Part shown: positions 26,149 to 38,100 of the stretch, piece after piece
Layout of the letters: the number at the start of each line of letters is the position of its first letter
How positions within the stretch are numbered: the stretch's first letter is position 1
From: Paenibacillus luteus
GTDB lineage: Bacteria; Bacillota; Bacilli; Paenibacillales; Paenibacillaceae
DNA length: 64,000 nucleotides
Direction of reading: 5' to 3'
Assembly: GCF_006542765.1 (NCBI RefSeq)
Contig: NZ_SKCD01000009.1
Span: 14,911-78,910 of the forward strand
The notes under the pieces: model-generated
The model's input: only the letters and a program-made list of their open reading frames with translations
Databases searched by the model: none
Told to the model about the DNA's origin: nothing
Made by a program: the position numbers and the translations under genes

Positions 26149-29100
26149 TTAATTGCTCTTTTGTTCCTGCATTTTCAAAAGCACCGTTACCGCCTCTGCT
26201 CTTGTCATTTTATCTCCGGGAGCAAATTGGTTTGCGTTTTTGCCTTCGATAATGCCTAGTTTTTTCAGTGCCGCCACTGTGCCTTTCGCCCAGTCTGGAA
26301 TATCTTTGTCATCTGCAAAACCAGATGCCGCAGCCGCTCCGTCAGCCAGGTTTAGGGCTTTTGCAATCATTACGGTCATTTCTGCACGAGTGATTTCCGC
26401 ATTCGGGCGGAAGGAGCCGTCTTCATAGCCATTAATAATACCCGCGTTCACTGCCTGTGCGACAGATTTCTGTGCCCAGGAGCCGATTTTGGAACTGTCG
26501 CTGAACGTCAGCTCTGCTCCATCCAGTTGCAGTTGGAGCGCGTTCATTAGCATAACCGTAAATTCTGCGCGGGTAACGGTACGGCCCGGCTTAAACGTGC
26601 CGTCTGGATAACCGCTGACGATGCCGGCGCTTACCGCTTGCTTGATGCTAGCTTGCGCCCAGTGTGCGGCGATATCGCTGAAGCTCACTGTTGCCGGAGG
26701 GGCAGCATCCGCTACCGCAAATACAGCATATTTTGCGACGTGATTGACATCTACGGTAATGTTGCTGCCGCTAACGGTGCCGCCGACTTTTATCCATTCC
26801 TTCTTTAATTCGTCATAATAAAAGACGACCGGCTTCTCATTGCCCTTCAAGCTATTTGAAATAAATTTAAGAGAGAGCGTAACAGGTTTGTCAAAGTTCT
26901 CCGTAAAGTTTTTCACAATTTCAAATACCGGGCTGAGCAAAACGTCCTTGCTCATAATTAACGCCTGTATGTTAGTGACTTTGTTAATCCTTAATTCCAG
27001 CTCTTTGCGGGTTGCATGTGCGGGAATGACAATCTTAATCTCATCTCCGAGGCTAACCTCTCCCACTTTTCCTGCGGGAAGCGTTAAATTGCCATCTGTG
27101 GAGGTGACCTTGGAGTCCGTCACTGGCGAGCCTGGATTGTATGAGCCGCCGCCATCTCCGCTTGTTGCGACTATCATGCTTTCGCTAGCATTCGAAATAT
27201 TCCCCAGCATATCGACAGCTTTTGCGGTATAGGTATATGTCTTCGAAGCAGAAAGCCCCGTATCGACATACGTACTTTCCGCCGTTTCCACAATGAGCGT
27301 CCCATCACGATAAATCATATATTTGGCCACGCCGGAATCATCGTTTGCGGCAAGATGAAGTTCGATCGAGTTTGCCGTTTTTGCGCTCAATGTGATGGTT
27401 ACCTGATTCGGTGCGGTCGTATCCGCAAGCACCCCGTATGTGGAGAAATGGCTGACCGTCGTCTCGATGCCATCGTCCGTTACTCGAGAAGCGTTGTATT
27501 CCCACTTGCCAGTAGACACGTTGTAATAATAAATTGCGAGTTTACTCCGATCAGAGCTCTCGTCATACCCGAGTGTAATCTGTACGGGTTGAGTAATGGT
27601 TATACCTTCAAATTGAAAGTTGATAACCTGTCCGGCTCTAGCGAGTTTAACCTCTCCGGACGGCGCGACGTTTGATTCTTGCACCATCAATGTCGCCCCT
27701 TCGGGAATCATCAAACCGTCAGGCAGCCTAATTACGAGACCGCCTGGGTACGTAAGCGTACGTACCGAAGGGTCTAACTTCATCGGCACTCCCATAATAC
27801 CTTCTCGGGTAATCGTAATCACGTATGTCGTGTTTGAGCCGTCTTGAGCCGTCACTGTAATCTTAATAGGGTTAGGTCCGATGGCCAAGCTCGAAGCATT
27901 GTAGGAATATACGTCACCTGTTTCCGAATTGTAGGTCGCCCCCGTAACCGTTAGCGATTGCGTAGGATCCCCTTTGCTCAGGAAAAAATCAAGGCTCGAA
28001 ACTGAATTCTCCACAACTACGGCATATGTCGTCTGTAATGGTAAAAAATTGAGCGTCCCCTTATCTAATGACAAGGCGGACAGTAATGCGTTCGATGACA
28101 GCCATTGCGCATACAAGGTGACGTTCTCCGAGCCTATAAGGAAATCTCCCCCCCCAGCGTAGCTAATGCCGCTACCATCCTGCGCTGTATTCCAGCCTGC
28201 AAACTTGTAGCCTGTTTTCACCAGATTTCCGTGGTTGTCGTATACCGCTACCGCATTACCTTGCTCATAAGAGCCGTTGTCGGTTGGTACGTTGCCGCCT
28301 GTACTGCCATTTCCGTTATACGTCACTGTATATGTCGGGTTCAATGTCCACTGTGTATACAGTGTCACATTGGATGCGCCCATGTTGAATGCAGCGCCTG
28401 CAACATAGTCTGTTCCAGTTCCATCCGCTTGCGTATTCCAGCCTGCAAACGTATAGCCCGTCTTCACCAAATTTCCGATATTATCGTATACCGTCACCGT
28501 AACACCTTGCTCATACGAGCCGCTGTCGGTTGGTACGCTTCCTCCAGTACTGCCATTTCCGTTATACGTCACCGTATATGTTGGGTTCAATGTCCACTGT
28601 GCATACAATGTCACATTGGAAGCACCCATGTTAAATGCAGTGCCTACAGCATAAGCCGTTCCGGTTCCATCCGCTTTCGTGTTCCAACCTGCAAACGTAC
28701 TGCCTGTCTTCACTAGATTTCCGCTGTTGTTGTACACCGACACCGTAACGTCTTGCTCATACGAGCTGCTGTCGGTTGGCACGTTTCCTCCTGTATTGCC
28801 GTTGCCGTTATATGTCACTGTGTATGTTGGGTTCAATGTCCACTGCGCATACAATGTCACATTGGACGCGTCCATGTTAAATGCAGTGCCTACAGCATAG
28901 TTCGCTCCAGTTCCATCCGCTTGCGTATTCCAGCCTGCAAACGTATAGCCCGTCTTCACCAAATTTCCGATATTATCGTATACCGATACCGTAATGCCTT
29001 GCTCATACGAGCCGCTGTCGGTTGGTACACTTCCTCCTGTGCTGCCGTTGCCGTTATACGTCACCGTATATGTTGGGTTCAATGTCCACTGTGCATACAG

Positions 29101-31629
29101 TGTCACATTGGATGCGCCCATGTTGAATGCAGCGCCTGCAGCATAGTCTGTTCCAGTTCCATCCGCTTGCGTATTCCAGCCTGCAAACGTATAGCCCGTC
29201 TTCACCAAATTTCCGATATTATCGTTTACCGATACCGTAATGCCTTGCTCATACGAGCCGCTATCGGTTGGTACGTTTCCGCCTGTACTGCCATTTCCGT
29301 TATACGTCACTGTGTATGTCGGGTTCAATGTCCACTGTGCATACAGTGTCACATTGGATGCGCCCATGTTGAATGCAGAGCCTGCAGCATAGTCCGTTCC
29401 AGTTCCATCCGCTTTCGTGTTCCAGCCCGCAAACGTATAGTGTGTTCTCACTAGATTTCCGTTATTGTTGTATACCGATACCGTAACATCTTGCTCATAT
29501 GAGCCGCTGTCGGTTGGTACGCTTCCTCCTGTACTGCCGTTGCCGTTATACGTCACTGTGTATGTCGGGTTCAATGTCCACTGCGCATACAATGTCACAT
29601 TGGACGCGCCCATGCTGAATGCAGCACCTGCAGCATAATCCGTTCCGCTGCCGTCGGCTTTCGTATTCCAACCTGCAAACGTATAGTGCGCTCTGACTAA
29701 AGTTACTGCATTGCTGTCAACCTTGACAGTTACTCCTGGCGAGTACGACGTGCTGTCAATCGGCGCATTTCCGCCTGTGTTTCCGTTTCCGTCATATGTC
29801 ACATATTTTTGTATCGCTTGCAAGTAAGGATATCCGTTATTTCGCAATGGGCTTATTCCCCATGTACTCGTAAAGTTCCAGCTTTGATCCGCAAAAGTAC
29901 TTTGCATTTTCATCTCTGTGGTCGTTTGGCCAACGCCTTTGCCTGTATCCAATTGTCCAGTTGTAATCGAGTCGTAGAAGCTGTAGCTAATCGTTCCAGT
30001 ATTATTGCCAATCAAACCGCCTACTTTGGTGCCGGTTCCTGTTACACTTCCTGTTGCATAGCCGTAGCTGTTTGTTCCGCTATTACTCCCAATCAAACCG
30101 CCTATATTGGTACCGGTTCCGGTTGCTGTCACATTTCCTGCTGCATAGCTGTAGCTAATCGTTCCATAATTATTACCAATTAAACCCCCAATATTGGAGC
30201 TGCTTCCTGTTACATTTGCCGTGGCAAAGCTGTTGCTAACCGATCCATTGTAGTAATTGTAGCCAATCAAACCGCCTACATTGGAGGCTTTTCCCGATAC
30301 GCTTCCTGTTACGTAACTATTGCTTATCTCTCCGCCAAGGTTACGGCCTGCCAAGCCACCTACATCTTGTCTACCTGTAACATTTACATTTTCCAATATC
30401 ATATTGGAAACACTCGCATCATTGCCTATATAACCAAACAACCCTATATAAGTATCGTCTGGTTTATTTATCGTCAAGCCTGTAATCTTGTGTCCATTGC
30501 CGTTCATATGGCCCTCGAACCAGTTGCTAGAATCCCCGATTGGCAACCATCTTTGGCCGTAGCTGCTCAAATCAATATCCGCCGTAAGCTTATAATAAAG
30601 ACCCGAGTTCAAATAATTCCTGACCGTATCGAGATCCTCGCCTGTTGCAATCTGATAAGGATCGTTTTCAGTACCCTTTCCAACCTCTAAAACCTTCGTC
30701 CATTGTGCGTACAGCGTCACATCGGACGCAATTACGCCCTCAGCGTCTGTTTCATAGCCAGTTCCTTGTCCATCTGCTTGCGTGTTCCAGCCTGCGAACG
30801 TGTAGCCCACCTTCACTAGATTTCCATCGTTGCCGTAAATCGACACCTTAGTGCCATTGTATGAGCTGCTGTTAGCGGGCACGTCTCCACCTGTGCTGCC
30901 GTTGTTGTTATACACCACCGTGTACCTAGGGTGTACGGTATACGTAGCGGACCCTTCGCTTGCGGCATGGGAGTCGTCCCCCGAGAAGGCAGCGATAATG
31001 GAATGCGAACCGATCGCCAGGTCGGATGTCTTAAAGCTGGCGCTGGACGAGGCGCTTAGGAGCTCTCCCCATCCCACCGTAATCGTCATGTCATCTTGGC
31101 CCCAGAAGGTGAAGGTCTTAGCTGCAGCATCCATCGTAATCTTCGATAAATAACGTGCGCCCCCTTTTTCCAATTGCTGAACAATATTGCCGGAAGCGTC
31201 GTAAGTAACAATGTTCATCCCAATGCGATTATCCGAATAACTGTAAGCCCAGAAAGTGTAAGCTCCCCATTGAATAATGGGACAAGTAGGCGAACAGTTC
31301 GCTGACCCGTTAGGAGGAGGAGTAACTCTTGTACTTGTTGTTGTAATTAATGGTTCAGCCTTAGTTAATCCCGTTGTTACAAGGTCTTGAATACCATCCT
31401 TGAACGTGACTGTCCCGCTCGGGGTCGTTCCTCCGATTGCCGGATCGACGGCGGTGACGGTGAAGGTTACTTCCTCCCCATAAGTGGAAGTATTGAGGCT
31501 TGCTGTAATCTTCAATGTGGCCGTACCCTGAGCCATAGCGATTCCTGAATAAATAATTATGAATACTGCCAACGCGAAGACAACCATCATCGTCTTTTTC
31601 TTTTTTGCCATGCCAAAAATATATTGCAC
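26149..31629 (-). CDS. Giant S-layer-anchored surface protein with GLUG and Listeria-Bacteroides (Flg_new) repeats
   Basis: About 1826 aa. GTG 31629 has AAAGGGG 8 nt upstream and gives MQYIFGMAKKKKTMMVVFAL, a signal sequence; ATG 31611 is the alternative. Domain order: Ig-like repeat (TYGEEVTFTVTAVDP), one Flg_new/InlB-B-type repeat, five GLUG motifs (VGGLIGNN-type), seven tandem Flg_new repeats of 82 residues (TFAGWNTQADGTGTDYAAG), a cadherin-like beta-sandwich, ZU5-like and Fn3 segments, and three C-terminal SLH domains (WAQASIKQAV, SGYPDGTFKPGRTVTRAEF and two more). SLH domains bind pyruvylated cell-wall polysaccharide, so it sits on the cell surface. No enzymatic domain is seen; adhesion is the likely role. 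Single gene with its own terminator. Confidence 0.9.
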   Translation of the reverse strand: MQYIFGMAKKKKTMMVVFALAVFIIIYSGIAMAQGTATLKITASLNTSTYGEEVTFTVTAVDPAIGGTTPSGTVTFKDGIQDLVTTGLTKAEPLITTTSTRVTPPPNGSANCSPTCPIIQWGAYTFWAYSYSDNRIGMNIVTYDASGNIVQQLEKGGARYLSKITMDAAAKTFTFWGQDDMTITVGWGELLSASSSASFKTSDLAIGSHSIIAAFSGDDSHAASEGSATYTVHPRYTVVYNNNGSTGGDVPANSSSYNGTKVSIYGNDGNLVKVGYTFAGWNTQADGQGTGYETDAEGVIASDVTLYAQWTKVLEVGKGTENDPYQIATGEDLDTVRNYLNSGLYYKLTADIDLSSYGQRWLPIGDSSNWFEGHMNGNGHKITGLTINKPDDTYIGLFGYIGNDASVSNMILENVNVTGRQDVGGLAGRNLGGEISNSYVTGSVSGKASNVGGLIGYNYYNGSVSNSFATANVTGSSSNIGGLIGNNYGTISYSYAAGNVTATGTGTNIGGLIGSNSGTNSYGYATGSVTGTGTKVGGLIGNNTGTISYSFYDSITTGQLDTGKGVGQTTTEMKMQSTFADQSWNFTSTWGISPLRNNGYPYLQAIQKYVTYDGNGNTGGNAPIDSTSYSPGVTVKVDSNAVTLVRAHYTFAGWNTKADGSGTDYAAGAAFSMGASNVTLYAQWTLNPTYTVTYNGNGSTGGSVPTDSGSYEQDVTVSVYNNNGNLVRTHYTFAGWNTKADGTGTDYAAGSAFNMGASNVTLYAQWTLNPTYTVTYNGNGSTGGNVPTDSGSYEQGITVSVNDNIGNLVKTGYTFAGWNTQADGTGTDYAAGAAFNMGASNVTLYAQWTLNPTYTVTYNGNGSTGGSVPTDSGSYEQGITVSVYDNIGNLVKTGYTFAGWNTQADGTGANYAVGTAFNMDASNVTLYAQWTLNPTYTVTYNGNGNTGGNVPTDSSSYEQDVTVSVYNNSGNLVKTGSTFAGWNTKADGTGTAYAVGTAFNMGASNVTLYAQWTLNPTYTVTYNGNGSTGGSVPTDSGSYEQGVTVTVYDNIGNLVKTGYTFAGWNTQADGTGTDYVAGAAFNMGASNVTLYTQWTLNPTYTVTYNGNGSTGGNVPTDNGSYEQGNAVAVYDNHGNLVKTGYKFAGWNTAQDGSGISYAGGGDFLIGSENVTLYAQWLSSNALLSALSLDKGTLNFLPLQTTYAVVVENSVSSLDFFLSKGDPTQSLTVTGATYNSETGDVYSYNASSLAIGPNPIKITVTAQDGSNTTYVITITREGIMGVPMKLDPSVRTLTYPGGLVIRLPDGLMIPEGATLMVQESNVAPSGEVKLARAGQVINFQFEGITITQPVQITLGYDESSDRSKLAIYYYNVSTGKWEYNASRVTDDGIETTVSHFSTYGVLADTTAPNQVTITLSAKTANSIELHLAANDDSGVAKYMIYRDGTLIVETAESTYVDTGLSASKTYTYTAKAVDMLGNISNASESMIVATSGDGGGSYNPGSPVTDSKVTSTDGNLTLPAGKVGEVSLGDEIKIVIPAHATRKELELRINKVTNIQALIMSKDVLLSPVFEIVKNFTENFDKPVTLSLKFISNSLKGNEKPVVFYYDELKKEWIKVGGTVSGSNITVDVNHVAKYAVFAVADAAPPATVSFSDIAAHWAQASIKQAVSAGIVSGYPDGTFKPGRTVTRAEFTVMLMNALQLQLDGAELTFSDSSKIGSWAQKSVAQAVNAGIINGYEDGSFRPNAEITRAEMTVMIAKALNLADGAAAASGFADDKDIPDWAKGTVAALKKLGIIEGKNANQFAPGDKMTRAEAVTVLLKMQEQKSN
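28091..29813 (-). repeat. Tandem array of seven 246-bp repeats inside the SLH protein gene
   Basis: The block GGGTTCAATGTCCACTG starts at 28337, 28583, 28829, 29075, 29321 and 29567, each exactly 246 bp apart; a diverged unit precedes at 28091. Each unit encodes one 82-residue Flg_new-type domain. Central units differ by few bases, indicating recent duplication or gene conversion. Confidence 0.95.
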
Positions 31630-32157
31630 TCCTATTTCCCCTTTGCTTAATAACAGTAGAAAACTAAAATTCCTATTGTTCCACAATATAAATAGATATA
31701 AAACTAACTAGCATCCGCTTCTCAAGGAAGTGCAAGACCTTTAAACTATGCTTTATCTTCCCTAATTAAAAATTACCATTTAAATCCTTATTATTTCATT
31801 CGACAAGTTACCACATATTCCTTCAAATTTTAAGATATTACTCTTCCAAGCTTTATTAAGGGCGTTACTGTTAAAAATGACGGGCTTTTACATGTAAATA
31901 TAATCGCTTAAAAGTCAAAAGCCTGCCATTTGGCAGGCTTCTTTTAATATGATGTTACCTTCTCTTAATACACAATTTAACGTAGTTATGGGCAGACCAT
32001 TGTGAAGCATCCAAGTCACCTTGGATTCTGGTTTTAAAGTTGCCAAACTACTCAAATTAAAACCACCAACAGTAAAACGCTTTTTTAAAAACCTCAACTA
32101 GACTTGATATTTCATTTTCATCGGTTACTTGTTTCTCAAGCTCTCTTCTCGCTTCAC
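31630..32157 (-). other. 528-bp AT-rich gap between two SLH protein genes
   Basis: Holds the hairpin at 31919-31940 and presumably the promoter of the 1.8-kaa protein. A 60-codon frame at 31915-32097 starts with TTG, has no ribosome binding site and ends within the hairpin; I do not support it. I see nothing else. Confidence 0.5.
31919..31940 (-). terminator. Probable terminator of the 2449-aa SLH protein operon
   Basis: Perfect 10-bp arms AAGCCTGCCA and TGGCAGGCTT with a 2-nt centre. On the minus strand followed by TTGACTTTTAA, on the plus strand by CTTTTAAT, so it may act in both directions. About 220 bp after the stop of the giant gene. Confidence 0.65.
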
Positions 32158-35100
32158 TTAATTTATGAACTCCAGATATTGTAAAAGGCGCTTCAGCATG
32201 ACCGCAGTTTCCGCACGAGTGGCCATCTCTTGGGGTGCGAACAATTGATTCGTTACCCCGTTTACGATTCCAGCTTCAACGATAGCTCCAACAGCCTCCT
32301 TAGCCCAAGCAGATATGTTAGGGCCATCAGCAAATGCTATGGGCTTTTTACCCTCCTTGCCATTCTTCTTGCTGACCAGCTTCATTGCCCGCTCAATCAT
32401 GACTGCCATTTGCTCGCGGGTGATAGTTGCATTCGGCTGGAACTCTCCATTGCCTAAACCATTAATTAACCCCGCATGGGCCGCCGATCTTACGGAGTCC
32501 ATAAACCAGTTCTCTGCTTTAATATCAGAGAATGGAGACTCAGCCAACATTGCGCTGCTTAGATTAAGTGATCGAACCAAAAGGCCGGTAAATTCTGCTC
32601 GGGTAACAGGGGTATCCGGCATGAAGCTTACCTCGGTTTTTCCGTTCAGCACAAGCTTGGAAGCCAACAGCTCGATGTCCTGTCTAGCCCAATGGCCGTT
32701 CAAATCCGCAAATGATTTGGTATATTCCATAATTGTGTACACGCTGTTACCAGGATGCTTGATGGTAACCTCCATCTTTCCATCAGCCTGCTTAAATATA
32801 GCAGGAACGAAAGAGAAGCTCTCGGCAACCGGATCATACAGCGCTGCGGTAGCTTTAAGGGGATCAACGACTTTATCCAAAGCAATGGTTCTTTCAACAT
32901 AAGTGTTTTTGAAGCTATGAAGCCCGATTACCTTTCCTTTGGCTTCCACTGTGATGCCAAAGTCTACAGCTTTGTCCAGCAACTTCAGTCCCTTTCCCTT
33001 TGCTTTAAGCTCCAGCTCTGCCGCGGCGTTACCCATAACCTTTGCCATCCTGACCGTTACCACCCCATCCTTTAATTCGGCTCCAAGCGTATTGACCACT
33101 TCAGTCAAATCGAGCACTTTAATCGGTAAATTATAGCCGATGTTACGAATTTGAATCGCCAAATGGTCCTCCGGTACAGCTTTCAGAGCATCGCTTAGAG
33201 CGGAAGCAGAAATCTGCACCATAGCTACGGCTGCTTCCGTGTTTACAACAATTGAAATCTGCGTTTTGCCGCCACCAGTTTGCCGCAAGATTTCAACCGC
33301 ATTTTTCATGGTGGCAGCATCGATTATCGCATTAGCGACCGTCTTGCCTCCGGCTATTTCCAGAATCGGAGCGACTACAATTTCTCCATAAGCCGTTACA
33401 TTCACCTGTAAATTGGCAGGTGGGGAAATTACACTGCTTGAGTCGTTTCCTGATCCGCTGCCAGCTCCCGAAGCCGGATTTACAGTAACAAGACAGCTTG
33501 GCTCGACTTCAGTAGCAATTCCGTAAACCGAGCCTGTAACCGTAAATTTGCCCGACTGTGAATAGGTGGCCGGATCAATGCTGTTCCATCTCACCTCAAT
33601 GGCCTGGATACTATGATCACTAAATTCAGCATTGACATGTTTCGGCAAAACAGGAGCTACCCCGACAGAAGTCACCACCTGAATCTGGTCGATGTTGTGA
33701 ATAGTATGGATGACCGGGAGGGTTACCGAAAATTCCACAGCATTTCCGCCTTCATGCTCTGCATCGTATGCACTTACCGTAAAATAATAGGTTTTACCAT
33801 TTACTAGTCCAGTTACTTCAACGGGATCATACAAGTATTCAGTTACCATTTTCTGTTCCGTATAACGGTGCGACTGCTCCCCGTATTTCACGCGATAACC
33901 CTCCGCACCGGAAACGGGAGTAAATGTAATGAACGCCTTCCCATCATCGGTCTCTATATTCTCTATCGCGGGCGTCTCCATACCGTTTAGCAATTCGACA
34001 GTATAATCATCATAAAAGGCAACGGCCTTGCCCGACAAAATTCCGGCAGTGCCAACGAGCAAATCAGAATCCGTTGCTTCAACCACCAGTATTCCATCCA
34101 CATATAACTTAATCTCGCTGCCTTCGAAGGTAGCATGAAATAAATGCTCCCTATTCGGAGCAATTGAAAATTCCTTCTGGCTAATCGTTGTAGTCGTTCC
34201 CGCTACTTTTTTCCGAATGGCAATTACTTGTTTATCTTGCACCTGATCGTACTTATACCCTAGCAAATAATAATTGTTATAATCCAAATAGCGCCCCAAC
34301 AAATACTCTTCGCAGGTAGTGGCGAACGGGTTGGTTATTTCGACCTTGGCGGTAATCGAATAATCTTTCCAATGAAAGCCTTGAGCCACGAAGATGCGGT
34401 CCGGATTATTGGCTGCGCTTTTCAAACGATAGTTACCACCGGCATGATCTACACTGAAAGTACCGGCAGAAAGCTGCCAGTCCTCTATGTAGCTTCCATC
34501 ATTAAAATAATCCTTCAAGAGGACCGTGTCATTCGGTACTACTGCCATTTCGTTGGAAGGCATGCCCGCACCGTTCTCATTCCATGGGACCACTACCACA
34601 TAATTGGGCATTTGCGAAATTGCGGCCGGGATAACCCACGGACTGCCCGTTACATGTTCTACTTTATATTTGTACTCACCGCTGGCATTCCCATAATGGA
34701 TCACATAAGACGTATTAATAGAATTAGTTGTAAAATCGACAATGATTTTGTTTCCGTCCGCGACCAAATTTTTCAGCTTTGGAGATACTGCCGTTGCGGC
34801 TCTTGGCGTCATGGATAACTCGGCGGAGTTAGCACTCTCTCCTAGGGTCCCAACGGCCGAAACCGCAAAATAATAGGTAATGTTATTGGTTAAGCCCGTG
34901 ACAATCGGGGATGTGCTGATTGTTTTTATGGTATGGGTGTAGCTGCCCGGCTCCGTTCCATAACGGATATAGTAATACAGCGCACCTTCAACCCCGTTGA
35001 AATGCAACGTTACTTGCTCATCTCCAATTCCAATCGTATGAAGGACGGGCTTGGGCATGGATGTAGGCTGAACCAGAATGCCATCGAATTTTCCGGAAGC

Positions 35101-38100
35101 CTGATTGGAAAACAACCCTATTCCTCCCGATGAAAACGCAGTATCAGTTATGCTCAGTTCTTTTCTTCCATTGATGTAGAATTCAATAGTGCTGCCAGTA
35201 TATACGCCTCTAAACCGGTAGGATTCTCCTGTTCGCAAGGTGTAAGGCTTCTCAATCAGGGTTGTAGTCGTTCCACCCGATTTCTTCTTGATTGCTAGGC
35301 TGCAATTGCCGTAAATAAGCAAATAACCGTTATTGGCATCCTGCACTCTTCCCATTATCCCGATTTCTCCGGGACTGCTCATTCGAACCCAAGCGAGATA
35401 ACTGACATCAGAATAGCTTTTCATTGTATACGCCGAAGCATACCCTCCGCTAATCTCTTGAAGCACTCTCTCCTCCTCATCCGATTCTTTGGCCCCTTCC
35501 GCTGTCGTTAACGGATTTTTGATGTTGTAGGGCATAATGATATCTTGCGTTACGCTCCAGTCTCCACCGCCAAGTATCCACTCATCAGTCAAAGCGGAAT
35601 AGGAATTTTCCATATAGTCAAAGGAGTCATGGAACAAGCCCGGGATTAAGCCGCCAATGGATATCAGGGTGTCAATGGTATAAACATCACCGGTAAAATG
35701 CTCTGTTTTGGTCCCCCCTCGCGACTGTGAATAATATCCGTTTATTGTTTTGGCATAATAATCGGAAACGCCCACCTTTTGCAGCATGTCAACCTGATCT
35801 CGCAATGCTTCGCTGCCCGGCGCATTCCAATAGCCGAAATAATCCAGTAGTGCTCGGTTTTGAAGAGATGGATCGATTCCAAGCACAGCGTATGTGGCGC
35901 TTTCTCGAGGTCCGCTGGCATCACTTGAGTCAAACTCATGCTCCATACCCAGTTGCCCCATGTAATCTCCATCCTCGGCATACCGGTCCCAGGTTAATTG
36001 TTGAGTTTGGGCATAAAGCTTCATCGGATTAGCCAGATACGCATCCATCGTTATGGTCCTGAAGCTCCATAAATTGCTTTTCACATTGCCTTCGACCCTG
36101 GCTGCCTTAGCGGTAAGGGTACCAAACCCTGTTGTTTTCTCATAGCATGATTTAATCGATGTTAATCCTTTGTTTGCTAATTCTTGAATGAAAGCCATGT
36201 GATTATAGCTTTGAAGGATTGCCTTGACATTCTCTGTTCCTAACACAAAAGCCGAGGCATAAAGCAAGGTCATATTCGGCTCCCAGAAATTAGGGTTGCC
36301 CGTATACGTGTTAGGATCACCATTCATAGCCAATCTGGAGCCGGACCGCCTATTATCGTCTTGGTCGTAGTCACTGGAGGTAAATGCCGTGCTGATCAAA
36401 GCAGCCTTAAAGAAGGTCACCAGCTGCGACTTTTCGGCTTCTGTCAATCGACTCATTACCTCCTGATTGTTCCATAACAGTGCGATGGAGAAAACCATGG
36501 AGGATTGGCCTCTTGAATCTAATCCTCCCTGCAGATTCGGCATGTTGACTTCATTAGTCAGCATTTTTCGAATAATTTGGACACACCGCTCAACCAGTTT
36601 GGGATCGTTGTTGCCTGATATAACCGATACAGCGATAGCCTCAAAGGATTTGGAACCGGTTAATTCGGATGTTGATCCTTGAGCCGCATCCTTATTGCTG
36701 AAAACGATATTTGCCGAATCGATCATAGCCCGCTCCAACGTCTCGGAGGATGGCGGCGCGTATGGGTAGTCCGTACGTCCTGCCGCTATATCCGTTGTTT
36801 CCATGGCCGTTATCAGCACGTTGTCAACCTGATCTTTAATTATTCCGGCAGAGATGAAGACCCGGTTTGCTGTACCTGTGATTGGCTCTTTTTTATGAAT
36901 GGTAAGCGTGCTACCGCTGATCTGCACGGAATCATCTCTTCCAAGAGGCTGATAGGTGCCCCCACCGTTCGTAGAAATTTGCAGTGAAGCCTTTAGCTCT
37001 TCAAGATTCGTAGATGCCGCTTTTATCACTTCATTAAACACCAATACAATTTTTTTGTTTAGATTTACAGCATATCCAAACAATAGCTGGGGCGGCATGG
37101 AATCGGCAGTTATCGCCTCGCTGGTATATTCTGTAGAAACAGCGTTACCGGCTTCATCTTTCACGGTATTCGCTGCAACTCGAATTCGGCTTAACGTACC
37201 GCTTACCTTCTCCGCCAAATGGACAACCAAATTACCGCCAGAAACCATAACGGAATCATACTGGCTCAGGGGCTGATAGGTATTGCCATCGATGGCAAAG
37301 CTTATAGCGGCTTTAAGCTCCTCCGGGTTGAATAGACGGCTGTACAATGGCTCAGTGCCGGTGATTTTAATTTCATGATTGGCGTCATCGAGCATGGCCA
37401 CAGAATTTAAAATAGGAGCTGTCGCATCGTAGACAAGATCGGTCAGCAACTGCGCGGAGCCCATTTCATTATCGGCCCAATCCTTTAACGAACCTCCCTC
37501 AAGCCGAATCCTCGCTCCCGGAATATCCAGACGGTTCGCTAGCGTTACAGTTAACGTGCTGCCGTTTATTGTTACGGTATCATTGGCAGCCAACGGTACA
37601 AATTCGCTCCCATCTCTCGCCAAAGCAATCGCTTGCTTCAGAGCGTTTTGTTCTGCTGCCGCTTCCTTGACATACTCATCAAATTGAAGTTGGATCACTT
37701 TGTTCTCGATGCTAACTTGAGATTGAATCAGCACGGGTGGAGCAACATCGTAATCAACCACAAGCTGTGGATTGTTCGCCCCGCTTTCTTTGCTGCTGAC
37801 AGTTCGGTTCTTGCTGGAATTGGTGCCCATCAGCATAAAGGACACGGTGCCATCAGCCGATTTCTGCTGATTGACGTATTCCGCTACATTCCACTGATAC
37901 CAGCCGTTGACGCCACCAACATACATGCTGGAGACCAGGGTAGAATAGGAAGGCTGGTTGTTATAGGTAATGCCTGTCTCGCTCCAGCTGTCATCCGTAA
38001 CGGCGTACAGCTTGAGCTGCTGCGCAGTCGTATAAGCATCGGAAAAATACAGCCGTAGCCAGGCACTGTTCAACACTCCTATATCACCCACATTGAATTT

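Noticed and set aside
28105..29454. Long cysteine/histidine/isoleucine-rich frames on the plus strand opposite the SLH gene
   Set aside because: They are antisense shadows of the tandem repeat, with repeated identical low-complexity peptides and no ribosome binding sites.
28091..29813. Regular repeats that might suggest a CRISPR or satellite array
   Set aside because: The 246-bp period is a multiple of three and encodes consecutive Flg_new-type domains in one open frame; there are no short repeats with unique spacers.
31915..32097. 60-codon minus-strand frame between SLH genes
   Set aside because: TTG start without ribosome binding site and its end forms one arm of a terminator-like hairpin.
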